This document shows positions 44,378 through 56,444 of a stretch of 64,000 nt of DNA, one piece after another. The translations under genes and the position numbers were made by a program. Below the pieces are notes generated by a model that was not told the DNA's origin, searched no databases, and was given only the letters and a program-made list of their open reading frames with translations. Source of the DNA: an uncultured Burkholderiales bacterium (GTDB lineage: Bacteria > Pseudomonadota > Gammaproteobacteria > Burkholderiales > Burkholderiaceae); the NCBI GenBank assembly GCA_946480465.1, contig CAMLJY010000027.1:13385-77384 (forward strand), written 5' to 3'. Numbering within the stretch: the first letter of the stretch is position 1; every line of letters starts with the position of its first letter.

Positions 44378-45322
44378 ATGCCACTGGGCACTCTGGACCG
44401 CACCCCGCCGCCGTTCTTCCGCCAGGGAACACCGGCGCTGACCAAGCTCGTGCTCTGTTCGGCACTGGCGGTGTTCCTGATGGCCGCTGACAACCGCCTG
44501 AAGCTCACGCAGCCGCTGCGCGCCGCATTGGCCACCGTGCTGCTGCCGGCCCAGCGCGCCCTGATGGCGCCTGTGAACCTGTTCTACGCCGGCGTCGACC
44601 ACCTGCAGGGCCTGAACCGCGCGCTGGCGGCGGAGGACCGCGTGCGCAAGCAGTTGGTCTCGCATGCCGATCGCCTGGCCCGCGGCGAGCAGCTGGCGCA
44701 GGAGAACGCGCGCTTGCGCGCGTTGCTGGAGTTGCGGCCGGCGATGCAGGTGCGCTCTGTGCCGGCCGAGGTGATGTACGAGGCCGCGGATCCGTATTCG
44801 CGCAAGGTCTTCATCGACCGTGGCGCGACGCATGGCGTGGTGCTGGGCTCGCCGGTGGTCAACGAAAGCGGCGTGCTCGGCCAGGTCACCCGCGTCTTTC
44901 CCCTGCACGCCATGGTGACGCTGCTCACCGACAAGGACGCCGCCGTGCCGGTGCTGAACACCCGTAGCCAGCAGCGCAGCGCGGCCTTCGGCGGTGCCGA
45001 TGGCGGATTGCTGGAGCTGCGCTTCATGGCGGGCAATGCCGACGTCCAGGTGGGCGACAAGCTGACGACCAGCGGCGTCGATGGCGTCTACCCGGCGGGC
45101 CTGCCGGTGGCCCAGGTGGCCAGCGTCGACCGCCGCGCCAATTCGGGCTTTGCGCGCGTGCTGCTGGCGCCAGCGGCCGGGATCGACGGCGTGCGCCACG
45201 TGCTGGTGCTGGAGCCCTTGTCTGCGCAGTTGCCGCCGATTCCCGAGCTGGCGGCGTCGGCGCCGAAGGCCGCGGCCAAGGGCGGCAAGCCGGCTGCGAA
45301 GGCCTCGGGGATCGCGCCGTGA
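44378..45322 (+). CDS. mreC: Rod shape-determining protein MreC
   Basis: A 314-residue protein with one membrane helix (about residues 23-38, KLVLCSALAVFLMAAD), a coiled coil (about 70-115) and two periplasmic beta-barrel domains (SPVVNESGVLGQV, LLTDKDAAVPV). A Lys/Ala/Pro tail ends it. MreC links MreB to the PBP2-RodA pair. It starts 61 bases after mreB. Confidence 0.93.
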   Translation: MPLGTLDRTPPPFFRQGTPALTKLVLCSALAVFLMAADNRLKLTQPLRAALATVLLPAQRALMAPVNLFYAGVDHLQGLNRALAAEDRVRKQLVSHADRLARGEQLAQENARLRALLELRPAMQVRSVPAEVMYEAADPYSRKVFIDRGATHGVVLGSPVVNESGVLGQVTRVFPLHAMVTLLTDKDAAVPVLNTRSQQRSAAFGGADGGLLELRFMAGNADVQVGDKLTTSGVDGVYPAGLPVAQVASVDRRANSGFARVLLAPAAGIDGVRHVLVLEPLSAQLPPIPELAASAPKAAAKGGKPAAKASGIAP

Positions 45323-45350
45323 GCAGGTCCATGTCGCAGGGGCGCGCGCC

Positions 45351-45872
45351 ATGATCATGCCGCGTGGGGCCGACCAGCTGCTGCTGCCGGTCAATCCGCT
45401 GTTCATCGGCCTGTCACTGCTGCTGGCGCTGGCGCTGGAGATGCTGCCGATCGGCCGCCATGCCGCTTCGCCTGACGTGCTGGCGCTGGTGCTGGTGTTC
45501 TGGATCGTGCACCAGCCGCAGCGCGTGGGCGTGGGCCTGGCCTTCCTGTTCGGCCTGGTGATCGACGTGCACGAGGGCGCCGTGCTCGGACAGCATGCGC
45601 TGGCCTACACGCTGCTCGCGTACTTCGCGGTCAGCATCCATCGCCGGCTGCTGTGGTTCTCGGTGCCCGCGCAGGCGGTGCAGATCCTGCCGCTGTTCTT
45701 CGCGGCACATGGCGTCTCGGTGCTCACCCGTCTGATGGTCGGCGGCATGTTCCCCGGCTGGCCGGTGCTGCTGGCACCGCTCTTCGAGGCGCTGCTGTGG
45801 CCGGTGGTTTCGTGGCTGCTGCTGGCGCCGCAGCGCCGCGCGCCCGATCCCGACGAGAACCGTCCCTTGTGA
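45351..45872 (+). CDS. mreD: Rod shape-determining protein MreD
   Basis: A 173-residue inner-membrane protein with about five membrane helices and the MreD signature GLAFLFGLVIDVHEGAVLGQHALAYTLLAY. It partners MreC. The start ATG at 45351 follows the mreC stop by 28 bases; mrdA begins 10 bases after its stop. Confidence 0.92.
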   Translation: MIMPRGADQLLLPVNPLFIGLSLLLALALEMLPIGRHAASPDVLALVLVFWIVHQPQRVGVGLAFLFGLVIDVHEGAVLGQHALAYTLLAYFAVSIHRRLLWFSVPAQAVQILPLFFAAHGVSVLTRLMVGGMFPGWPVLLAPLFEALLWPVVSWLLLAPQRRAPDPDENRPL

Positions 45873-45882
45873 GGCGGCGGCC

Positions 45883-47946
45883 GTGACCGAGATCAAGGAC
45901 CTCGAGCGCGAACTGAGCCGGTTCAAGGGCCGGCTGGTCGCGGCGGCGCTGTTCGTGCTGGTGTGCTTCGGCCTGCTGGCCTCGCGCCTGGTCTGGCTGC
46001 AGGTGTTCCGCCACGAGGAGCTGCGCACCCAGGCCGAGGCGAACCGGATCGCCGTGGTCCCCATCGTGCCGAACCGCGGAATCATCACCGACCGCAACGG
46101 CGTCGTACTGGCCACGAACTACTCGGCGTACACGCTCGAGATCACGCCGTCCAAGGTCGAAGGCGAACTCGAGCCGGTGATCGATGCGCTCAGCACGCTG
46201 GTCGACATCCAGCTGCGCGATCGCCGCCGCTTCAAGCGCCTGCTGGAGGAGAGCAAGAGCTTCGAGTCGCTGCCGATCCGCACCAAGCTCAGCGACGAGG
46301 AAGTGGCCCGCTTCATGGCGCAGCGCTTCCGATTCCCCGGCGTCGACGTGCGGGCGCGTCTCTTCCGCAACTACCCCGAAGGCGATTCCGCCAGCCACCT
46401 GCTCGGCTACATCGGCCGCATCAACGCCCGGGAGAAGGAGGCGATGGAGGAGTGGGACGAGGAGGCCCGCGGCAACTACCGCGGCACCGACTACATCGGC
46501 AAGCTGGGCCTGGAGCAGAGCTACGAGCGCGAGCTGCACGGCACCACGGGCTTCGAAGAGGTCGAGACCAGCGCCGGCGGCCGCGCGGTGCGCCGGCTGC
46601 GCAGCCACCCGGCCACCCCCGGCAACACGCTGGTGCTGTCGGTGGACGTGCGGCTGCAGCAGCTGATCGAGAAGCTCTACGGCGAGCGCCGCGGCGCGCT
46701 GGTGGCCATCGATCCGCACACCGGCGAGGTGCTGGCCTTCGTCAGCAAGCCCACCTTCGATCCCAACCTGTTCGTCGACGGCATTGACGTCGACAGCTGG
46801 CGCGAGCTGAACGAGTCGATCGACAAGCCGCTGTTGAACCGTGCGCTGCGCGGCCTGTATCCCCCGGGCTCCACGTTCAAGCCCTTCATGGGCCTGATCG
46901 GGCTGGCCACGGGCAAGCGCACGCCGCAGCAGGGCATTTCCGACCCTGGCTACTTCATGTTCGGTGGCCACCGATTCCGCGACGACAAGGAAGGCGGCCA
47001 CGGCTTCGTCGACCTGTACCGCTCGATCGTCCACAGCTGCGACACCTACTACTACGTACTGGCCAGCGAGCTGGGCGTGGACCTGATGGCCGAGCATCTT
47101 GCCCCCTTCGGCTTCGGCCAGCTGACCGGCATCGACCTGGAAGGCGAAGTACGCGGCATCCTGCCCTCGACGGCGTGGAAGAAGCGGGCCTACCGCAAGC
47201 CCGAGCAGCAGAAGTGGTACGCGGGCGAGACCATCTCGCTGGGCATCGGCCAGGGCTACAACAGCTACACGATGCTGCAGCTGGCGCTGGCCACCGGCAC
47301 GCTGGCGACCGGCGGGGAGCGGCACCGGCCGCACCTGGTGCGCGAGGTGGTCGACGTCGTCCGCAACGAGCGGCGCGCGATTGGCACCGAGCGCATGGAG
47401 CCTGTGCCGATCAAGCCTGAGCACCTTGCGGAGATCCGCCGCGCGCTGATCGGCGTCAACCTCGAGGGCACTTCGGCCGGCGCCTTCCGCGGTGCCGCCT
47501 ACACCTCGGCCGGCAAGACCGGCACGGCCCAGGTGATCGCGATCAAGCAGGGCGAGAAGTACAACGCCGCGAAGCTGGCCGAGCACCACCGCGACCACGC
47601 GCTGTACATGGCCTATGCGCCGGCCGAGGACCCGAAGATCGCGGTGGCGCTGATCGTCGAGAACGCCGGCTTCGGTGCGCAGAACGCGGCGCCCATCGCG
47701 CGTCGCGTGTTCGACTACTGGGTCGCCGGCCTGTACCCCGCGGACGAGGACATCGCGGCGGTGCAGCAGGGTCAGTCGCCGGCGCCGCTGAAGCCGCCGC
47801 GGCCGTTGGCCTCGGTGGCCTTCTCGAAGGCTCCGGCCGCATCGGCGGCGCCAGCCGCTGCCGCGGCCGTGGTGCCCACGTCAGCCGCCAGCGCGGCAGC
47901 GCCGGCACGGGCCCTGCCCGCCGCCGCGTCAGGGGGTGCGCGGTGA
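45883..47946 (+). CDS. mrdA: Penicillin-binding protein 2 (peptidoglycan transpeptidase)
   Basis: A 687-residue class B PBP. A membrane helix near residues 19-38 is followed by the dimerisation region and the transpeptidase domain: S330-T-F-K333 holds the acyl serine, S385-C-D387 the second motif and K545-T-G547 the third. A low-complexity Ala/Pro tail covers about residues 640-687. PBP2 crosslinks the lateral wall with RodA, whose GTG overlaps its stop. Confidence 0.95.
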   Translation: MTEIKDLERELSRFKGRLVAAALFVLVCFGLLASRLVWLQVFRHEELRTQAEANRIAVVPIVPNRGIITDRNGVVLATNYSAYTLEITPSKVEGELEPVIDALSTLVDIQLRDRRRFKRLLEESKSFESLPIRTKLSDEEVARFMAQRFRFPGVDVRARLFRNYPEGDSASHLLGYIGRINAREKEAMEEWDEEARGNYRGTDYIGKLGLEQSYERELHGTTGFEEVETSAGGRAVRRLRSHPATPGNTLVLSVDVRLQQLIEKLYGERRGALVAIDPHTGEVLAFVSKPTFDPNLFVDGIDVDSWRELNESIDKPLLNRALRGLYPPGSTFKPFMGLIGLATGKRTPQQGISDPGYFMFGGHRFRDDKEGGHGFVDLYRSIVHSCDTYYYVLASELGVDLMAEHLAPFGFGQLTGIDLEGEVRGILPSTAWKKRAYRKPEQQKWYAGETISLGIGQGYNSYTMLQLALATGTLATGGERHRPHLVREVVDVVRNERRAIGTERMEPVPIKPEHLAEIRRALIGVNLEGTSAGAFRGAAYTSAGKTGTAQVIAIKQGEKYNAAKLAEHHRDHALYMAYAPAEDPKIAVALIVENAGFGAQNAAPIARRVFDYWVAGLYPADEDIAAVQQGQSPAPLKPPRPLASVAFSKAPAASAAPAAAAAVVPTSAASAAAPARALPAAASGGAR

Positions 47947-49097
47947 TCACCATCGTCGAGCGGCCCTCGGTCTGGCGGCGCCTCAAGCCGGTGCTGTCCG
48001 GCTTCGACCTGCCGCTCGCGCTGGGCCTGATGCTGCTCGCGGCGATCGGCCTGACGATCATGTTTTCCGCCGGCTTCGACCACGGCACCCGCTTCGTCGA
48101 CCATGCCCGCAACATGGCACTGGGCTTCGGCGTGATGTTCGTGATGGCGCAGCTGCCGCCGCAGCGGCTGATGCGCCTGGCCGTGCCGCTGTACACGCTG
48201 GGCGTGGCGCTGCTGATCGCCACGGCGCTCTTCGGCATCACGAAGAAGGGCGCGACGCGCTGGCTCAACGTGGGCATCGTGATCCAGCCCAGCGAGATCA
48301 TGAAGCTGGCGATGCCGCTGATGCTGGCGTGGTGGTTCCAGAAGCGCGAGGGCCAGTTGACCGTCACGGACTTCACCGTGGCCGGATTGCTGCTGTTGCT
48401 GCCGGTCGGCCTGGTCGTCAAGCAGCCCGACCTGGGCACCGCGATCCTGATCCTCTCGGCGGGCGTCTACGTGATCTTCTTCGCCGGGCTGTCGTGGAAG
48501 CTGATCGTGCCGGTGGTCGCGGCGGCGGCCATCGGCCTCACCGCGCTGGTGCTCAGCGGGGACACGATCTGCCAGCCCGACAAGACCTGGCCGCTGCTGC
48601 GGGAGTACCAGAAGCACCGCGTCTGCACGCTGCTGGACCCGACCGCCGACCCGCTCGGCAAAGGCTTTCACATCATCCAGGGCATGATCGCGATCGGATC
48701 CGGCGGCCTCACCGGCAAGGGCTTCATGAAGGGCACGCAGACCCACCTGGAGTTCATCCCCGAGCGCACCACCGACTTCATCTTCGCCGCCTACGCCGAA
48801 GAGTTCGGCCTGCTCGGCGTCGGCGTGCTGATGCTGGCCTTCTGCTTCGTCATCCTGCGCGGCCTGGTGCTCGCGGCGCAGGCGCCCACCGTGTTCTCGC
48901 GCCTGCTGGCGGGCGCCATCTCGCTCAGCTTCTTCACCTATGCCTTCGTCAACATGGGCATGGTCAGCGGCATCCTGCCGGTGGTCGGCATCCCGCTGCC
49001 GCTGGTGAGCTACGGCGGCACCGCCATGGTCACGCTGGGGCTGGCATTGGGCATCCTGATGTCGATTGCGCGCAGCCGGGGGTTGATGCAGCGCTGA
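47943..49097 (+). CDS. rodA: Rod shape-determining protein RodA (SEDS glycosyltransferase)
   Basis: A 384-residue membrane protein of the SEDS family with about ten helices. GATRWLNVGIVIQPSEIMKLAMPLMLAWW, KQPDLGTAILI, ERTTDFIFAAYAEEFGLLG and PLVSYGGTAMVTLGLALGILMS are diagnostic; the catalytic Asp is expected in the large loop between helices 7 and 8. It polymerises glycan strands for PBP2. GTG start overlapping mrdA; last gene of the operon. Confidence 0.95.
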   Translation: MITIVERPSVWRRLKPVLSGFDLPLALGLMLLAAIGLTIMFSAGFDHGTRFVDHARNMALGFGVMFVMAQLPPQRLMRLAVPLYTLGVALLIATALFGITKKGATRWLNVGIVIQPSEIMKLAMPLMLAWWFQKREGQLTVTDFTVAGLLLLLPVGLVVKQPDLGTAILILSAGVYVIFFAGLSWKLIVPVVAAAAIGLTALVLSGDTICQPDKTWPLLREYQKHRVCTLLDPTADPLGKGFHIIQGMIAIGSGGLTGKGFMKGTQTHLEFIPERTTDFIFAAYAEEFGLLGVGVLMLAFCFVILRGLVLAAQAPTVFSRLLAGAISLSFFTYAFVNMGMVSGILPVVGIPLPLVSYGGTAMVTLGLALGILMSIARSRGLMQR

Positions 49098-49107
49098 CGG
49101 CGGTGCC

Positions 49108-50640
49108 TCACGCCGCGGGGCCCGATGTCCCCGGGGTGCCGGCAGTCACGGCCGGCGGCGGTTCGCGGCCGACGAGCGGGATGCGCACCGTGAACAGCGC
49201 GCCCGGCCCAGGCTGGCCCGAGGCCAGGGTGCGGGGCCGCGCTTCCGAGATCGAGATCTCCGCGCCGTGCTGCTGCACGATTTCCTGCACGATCGCCAGG
49301 CCCAGCCCGCTGCCGTCCACGTCGGTGCCGAGTGCGCGGTAGAAGGGCCGGAACACCAGCTCGCGCTCCGCTTCGGCGATGCCGGGGCCGGTGTCCTCCA
49401 CCTGCAGCACCACCACCTGGCCGAAGGGATCGTCGACCACCCGCACCGTCACGCTGCCGCCCGCGGGCGTGTACTGCAGCGCGTTGTCGACCAGGTTGCG
49501 GATCATTTCGCGGATCAGCAGCGGCTGGCCGAGCAGTTGTCCATGCAGTGGCTGGCCCTCGTCCGGGCCCTCGTAGCCCAGGTCGATGCGCTTGTCCATC
49601 GCGCGCGGCACGAAGTCACGCACGGTCTCGCGCGCCAGGCGGGCGATGTTCACCTCCTGCCGGCCGCGCGCGCTTTCCTTGTCCTCGGCGCGCGCCATCG
49701 CCAGCAGCTGGTTCACCATGTGAGCGGCCCGCTGGCTGGCATGCGCGATCTGCTGCAGCGAGCGCTTCAGCGCCTTCGGGTCCTGCTGACCCGCGTCGAT
49801 CTCGCGTTGGGCCAGCTCGGCCTGCATGCGCAGGCCGGCCAACGGCGTCTTCAGCTGGTGCGCCGCATCCGCCAGGAAGTGCTTCTGCGCACCCATCGAA
49901 TGGTCCAGCCGGCCCAGCAGGTCGTTGATTGCGCTCACCAGCGGCGCGACCTCCTCGGGCACGTCGCGCTCATGCAGCGGCGACAGGTCGTGGCTTTCCC
50001 GGCGGCGGATGCGCTGCTGCAATTCGTTCAGGGGCTTGATGCCGCGCGCGAGCGCGAACCACACCAGCAGCACTGCCAGCGGCAGCACGACGAACTGCGG
50101 CACGATGACGCCCTTGATGATCTCTGTGGCCAGGCGCGAGCGCTTGTCCAGTGTCTCGGCCACCTGCACCAGCGGTGGCGATTCGCCCTCCAGGCCGGTC
50201 GAGGGCAGCCACACGTAGGCCACGCGCACGGATTCGGAGAGCACCTCGTCATCACGGAAGCGCAGTTCCTGCGCCGGCGCGGGCGCTTCCTCCGGCACCG
50301 GCAGATCGCGGTCGCCGGCAATGAACTCGCCGCGCGCGCCCAGCACCTGGAAGTACACGCGATCGCTGTCGTCGGCACGCAGCACCTCGTTGGCGATCTC
50401 GGGCAGGCGCAAGCGGACACTGCTGCGGCCGGTGCTGCTCTCGCGCTCCACCACCACCTGGCGGGCGATGGTGCGTGCGGTCTCCGACAGCGAGCGGTCG
50501 AACGGCCGGTTGGCGATGCTCTGCGCCACCAGCCAGGTCAGGGCCACGCTCATCGGCCACAGCAGCAGCAGCGGCGCGAGCATCCAGTCGAGGATCTCGC
50601 CGAAGAGCGAACGCTGTTCCCGCTGCGGGTGGGCTTGCAT
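49108..50640 (-). CDS. Sensor histidine kinase (TctE-like)
   Basis: A 510-residue two-component sensor. Membrane helices at about 21-42 and 178-198 flank a periplasmic domain of about 135 residues resembling the 2CSK_N sensor. A HAMP-like linker follows; the phospho-acceptor is His261 (LADAAHQLKTPLAGL), with N-, G1- and G2-box motifs NLVDNALQYTP, DTGPGI and GSGLGLAIV. The Pro/Thr-rich tail is extra. Its response regulator gene lies just upstream, separated by a strong hairpin. TctE senses tricarboxylates; the ligand here is unproven. Confidence 0.88.
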   Translation of the reverse strand: MQAHPQREQRSLFGEILDWMLAPLLLLWPMSVALTWLVAQSIANRPFDRSLSETARTIARQVVVERESSTGRSSVRLRLPEIANEVLRADDSDRVYFQVLGARGEFIAGDRDLPVPEEAPAPAQELRFRDDEVLSESVRVAYVWLPSTGLEGESPPLVQVAETLDKRSRLATEIIKGVIVPQFVVLPLAVLLVWFALARGIKPLNELQQRIRRRESHDLSPLHERDVPEEVAPLVSAINDLLGRLDHSMGAQKHFLADAAHQLKTPLAGLRMQAELAQREIDAGQQDPKALKRSLQQIAHASQRAAHMVNQLLAMARAEDKESARGRQEVNIARLARETVRDFVPRAMDKRIDLGYEGPDEGQPLHGQLLGQPLLIREMIRNLVDNALQYTPAGGSVTVRVVDDPFGQVVVLQVEDTGPGIAEAERELVFRPFYRALGTDVDGSGLGLAIVQEIVQQHGAEISISEARPRTLASGQPGPGALFTVRIPLVGREPPPAVTAGTPGTSGPAA

Positions 50641-50714
50641 GGTTGCTCCGCAGCATAGCCGTGGAGCTCAGCTGGAGGCGGCCGACGCGTGATCGTCGAT
50701 GGACGTTCAGCCGA

Positions 50715-50747
50715 AGGCTTAGCAGCCGACGGCGGGGCCGTCGGCTG

Positions 50748-50755
<8 letters not shown>
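50715..50755. terminator. Perfect 19-base inverted repeat between regulator and kinase genes
   Basis: Arms at 50715-50733 and 50737-50755 are exactly complementary with a 3-base GGG loop, one of the strongest hairpins in the window. It starts inside the last codons of the regulator gene (stop at 50748-50750) and lies before the kinase start (50640). No T-run follows on either strand, so it is more likely an attenuator or mRNA 3-prime protector than a full terminator. Confidence 0.6.
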
Positions 50756-51419
<664 letters not shown>

Positions 51420-51564
51420 GGCTGTCTCCTGCTGCCGGGCTGCGCGGGGTCTTTCGCACCCGCTGTCATGCGCAATGATTCTAGGCAGTTGCCAATGGCA
51501 GCGACGTCCGCCTTGTCAAGCGCAGGATTGGGGAGGCCCGGCCACAGGATCGTCTGAGAAATCA

Positions 51565-51593
51565 CTGTACAAACATCCAGCCGCTGACATAAT
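51565..51593 (+). promoter_or_regulatory. recA promoter with LexA box
   Basis: CTGTACAAACATCCAG (51565-51580) fits the LexA (SOS) box, CTG-N10-CAG. Its first six bases can serve as a weak -35 (CTGTAC), with CATAAT (51588-51593) as -10 after 17 bases, so LexA would block the polymerase site. Transcription would begin near 51600, just before recA. Confidence 0.7.
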
Positions 51594-51615
51594 CCGCCCC
51601 AACCAGGAGAGACGC

Positions 51616-52662
<1,047 letters not shown>

Positions 52663-52666
52663 GGCC

Positions 52667-53200
52667 TTGGCGCCGACGAAGCCGGCGTCATTGAAAGTGC
52701 GCGCGCTGCAATGGCTCGCGCAGCGTGAGCACAGCCCGGTGGAGTTGCGTGGCAAGCTGATGCGCTTGGCGCAGCGCGGCTCCTCAGCGCGCCAAGCGGC
52801 CGCTGATACCGATCGCGACTCGCCTGACGACGAGGCGCCCGGGACGGAAGCCGTCGCGGCTGAAGTGGAGGCCGTGATGGCCTGGCTGACGGCCCATGGC
52901 TATCTGTCGCAGCAGCGCTTCGTCGAAAGCCGAGTGAACGCACGCCAGTCGCGCTTTGGCAATCTGCGCATCACACGTGAACTGCAACAGCACGGCGTGG
53001 CCATGGATGCGGAAGTGCAGCAGGCATTGCGTGCTTCCGAATACGACCGCGCACGCGAGGTCTGGCAGCGCCGCTATGGCGGCGGACCACCACAGGACGC
53101 GGCCGCGCGGGTTCGGCAGATGCGCTTCCTGACCGGCCGCGGCTTCTCGCCCGAGATCGTCCGCCGCGTGCTGCGAGGCCCCGCCGGTCGTGATGACTGA
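52667..53200 (+). CDS. recX: Regulatory protein RecX
   Basis: A 177-residue inhibitor/modulator of RecA filaments. SLKVRALQWLAQREHSPVELRGKLMR is the RecX start, AHGYLSQQRFVESRVNARQSRFGNLRITREL the middle helical repeat. A Thr/Asp-rich insert of about 30 residues (about 47-70) separates the first two helical units, more than in compact RecX. The start is uncertain: TTG at 52667, 5 bases after the recA stop, or TTG at 52691. Both are weak, consistent with low RecX levels. Confidence 0.83.
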   Translation: MAPTKPASLKVRALQWLAQREHSPVELRGKLMRLAQRGSSARQAAADTDRDSPDDEAPGTEAVAAEVEAVMAWLTAHGYLSQQRFVESRVNARQSRFGNLRITRELQQHGVAMDAEVQQALRASEYDRAREVWQRRYGGGPPQDAAARVRQMRFLTGRGFSPEIVRRVLRGPAGRDD

Positions 53201-53384
53201 AACGTTGTAACCGCGTTGTACCGCCGCCGCAGCAGCGGGCAGCCGACGGTCAGCTGTCAGGGTTGACGCAGCGCAGCATGCTAAATTTCGCGGGTTTTTC
53301 AAGGCCGGCGCCAGTCCGGCCGGCTGCCGCCGTCGGGGCACCGCCGGCCGGCATCTCTTCCCGTCCCCTTGCAGCGAGCCCCCG

Positions 53385-54545
<1,161 letters not shown>

Positions 54546-54561
54546 GCCCGAAGGAATCGAA

Positions 54562-55455
54562 ATGAGCATCCTGATCAACAAGGACACCAAGGTCATCACC
54601 CAGGGCATCACCGGCAAGACGGGCCAGTTCCACACCCGTGGCTGCGTGGCCTATGCCAACGGCAAGAACTGCTTCGTCGCCGGCGTGAACCCGAAGAAGG
54701 CTGGCGAGGACTTCGAAGGCATTCCGATCTACGCGAGCGTGAAGGACGCCAAGGCGCAGACTGGCGCTACCGTCAGCGTGATCTACGTCCCGCCCGCGGG
54801 TGCTGCGGCCGCGATCTGGGAAGCGGTGGAGGCGGATCTCGACCTGGCCATCTGCATCACCGAAGGCATTCCCGTGCGTGACATGCTGGAGGTGCGCAAC
54901 AAGATGAAGGCCAAGGAGGCCGCCGGCGGCAAGAAGACGCTGTTGCTGGGCCCGAATTGCCCCGGCCTGATCACGCCGGACGAAATCAAGATCGGCATCA
55001 TGCCCGGCCACATCCACCGCAAGGGCCGCATCGGCGTGGTGTCGCGCTCGGGCACGCTGACCTATGAAGCCGTCGCCCAGTTGACCGAGATCGGACTGGG
55101 CCAGTCCAGCGCGGTCGGCATCGGCGGTGATCCCATCAATGGCCTCAAGCACATCGACGTGATGAAGGCCTTCAACGACGATCCGGACACCGACGCGGTG
55201 ATCATGATCGGCGAGATCGGCGGCCCCGACGAGGCCGAGGCGGCACGCTGGTGCAAGGACCACATGAAGAAGCCGATCGTCGGCTTCATCGCCGGCGTCA
55301 CTGCGCCTCCGGGCAAGCGCATGGGCCATGCTGGCGCGCTGATCTCCGGCGGCGCGGACACGGCGGACGCGAAGCTCGCCATCATGGAAGAGTGCGGATT
55401 CACGATCACGCGCAATCCCAGCGAGATGGGGCGGCTGTTGAAGTCCCTGCTCTGA
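54562..55455 (+). CDS. sucD: Succinate-CoA ligase subunit alpha
   Basis: A 297-residue CoA-binding subunit. The N-terminal Rossmann fold ([20 protein letters not shown]) and the phospho-His region ([13 protein letters not shown], His256) are intact. Together with SucC it interconverts succinyl-CoA and succinate. AAGGAA lies before the ATG. A hairpin follows the stop. Confidence 0.97.
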   Translation: MSILINKDTKVITQGITGKTGQFHTRGCVAYANGKNCFVAGVNPKKAGEDFEGIPIYASVKDAKAQTGATVSVIYVPPAGAAAAIWEAVEADLDLAICITEGIPVRDMLEVRNKMKAKEAAGGKKTLLLGPNCPGLITPDEIKIGIMPGHIHRKGRIGVVSRSGTLTYEAVAQLTEIGLGQSSAVGIGGDPINGLKHIDVMKAFNDDPDTDAVIMIGEIGGPDEAEAARWCKDHMKKPIVGFIAGVTAPPGKRMGHAGALISGGADTADAKLAIMEECGFTITRNPSEMGRLLKSLL

Positions 55456-55493
55456 CCGGCTCGTGGCGCCGTCAGGCGCTGCCGCCACCTGCT

Positions 55494-55521
55494 CGACGGG
55501 CCACCTGCGTGTGGCCCGTCG
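55494..55521 (+). terminator. Terminator of the sucCD operon
   Basis: CGACGGGCCAC and GTGGCCCGTCG form a perfect 11-base stem with a 6-base loop, followed by ATCTTTC. It ends 39 bases after the sucD stop, before the TerC gene. The T-run is short. Confidence 0.65.
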
Positions 55522-55617
55522 ATCTTTCGGAGGTATGTAGTCACCACAGCAGCAGGCCGCAGACCGGCACTTACACTCTCGCCGCTTTCAGATCGCCGCT
55601 TTCGAAGGGACGCCCGG

Positions 55618-56343
55618 ATGGATCAGTTCATGCACGTCGATTTCTGGATCGCCGTTGGCCAGATCATCATGATCGACATCCTGCTCGGTGGCGACAACGC
55701 GGTGGTCATTGCGCTGGCGTGCCGCAGCCTGCCGCCCGCGCAACGCACGAAGGGCATCATCTGGGGCACCGCTGGCGCCATCGTCCTGCGCGTGATCCTG
55801 ATCTTCTTTGCGCTGACGCTGCTGAAGATCTCGTACCTGAAGCTGGTGGGTGCTGCGTTGCTCATCTGGATCGGCATCAAGCTGCTGCTGCCGGAGGAAG
55901 GCGACGAGCACGGCAACATCCAGGCCAGCGACAAGCTCTGGGCGGCCGTTCGCACCGTGATCGTGGCTGACTTCGTGATGAGCCTGGACAACGTCATCGC
56001 GATCGCGGGCGCCGCGGAAGGCGCCGGTGGCGACCACAAGATGCCCCTGGTCGTCTTCGGCCTGCTGGTCAGCATCCCGATCATCGTCTGGGGCAGTCAG
56101 TTCGTGATCAAGCTGATGGACCGCTTCCCCATCGTCATCACCCTCGGCGGCATGCTGCTGGGTTGGATCGCCGGGACCATGGCGGTGGGCGATCCTGCGC
56201 TGGCCTCACTGATCCAGCAGACCAACGGCGAAGCCGCCCCCATGGTCCGCTACAGCGCCGGCATTGCCGGAGCCGTGCTGGTCCTGGTGGTCGGCCTCGC
56301 CTTGAAGCGCCGGCGGCCGGCCGCGGCAGCAGCCCGGGAGTAG
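55618..56343 (+). CDS. TerC family integral membrane protein
   Basis: A 241-residue protein with about seven membrane helices and the acidic TerC motifs IMIDILLGGDNAVVIALA and VADFVMSLDNVIAIAGAA, two copies of the D-N pair that bind metal in this family. Members of the TerC/YjbE branch export Mn(II) or help metal loading of exported proteins. The C-terminus is basic (KRRRPA). It follows sucCD after a terminator. No yybP-ykoY riboswitch was seen in the 160-base leader. Confidence 0.87.
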   Translation: MDQFMHVDFWIAVGQIIMIDILLGGDNAVVIALACRSLPPAQRTKGIIWGTAGAIVLRVILIFFALTLLKISYLKLVGAALLIWIGIKLLLPEEGDEHGNIQASDKLWAAVRTVIVADFVMSLDNVIAIAGAAEGAGGDHKMPLVVFGLLVSIPIIVWGSQFVIKLMDRFPIVITLGGMLLGWIAGTMAVGDPALASLIQQTNGEAAPMVRYSAGIAGAVLVLVVGLALKRRRPAAAAARE

Positions 56344-56444
56344 CCTCGGCAGGGGCTGCCCTCGGGTGGCCGCGCTGGCACACGCGCCGCCCGCGGTGGC
56401 TTTGTGGTAGCTTGCGGCGGGACCCTTCACCCCGCCGGGCTGCG

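Noticed and set aside
55456..55617. Manganese (yybP-ykoY) riboswitch before the TerC gene
   Set aside because: The conserved paired loop sequences of that riboswitch are not present; the only structure is the sucCD terminator hairpin.
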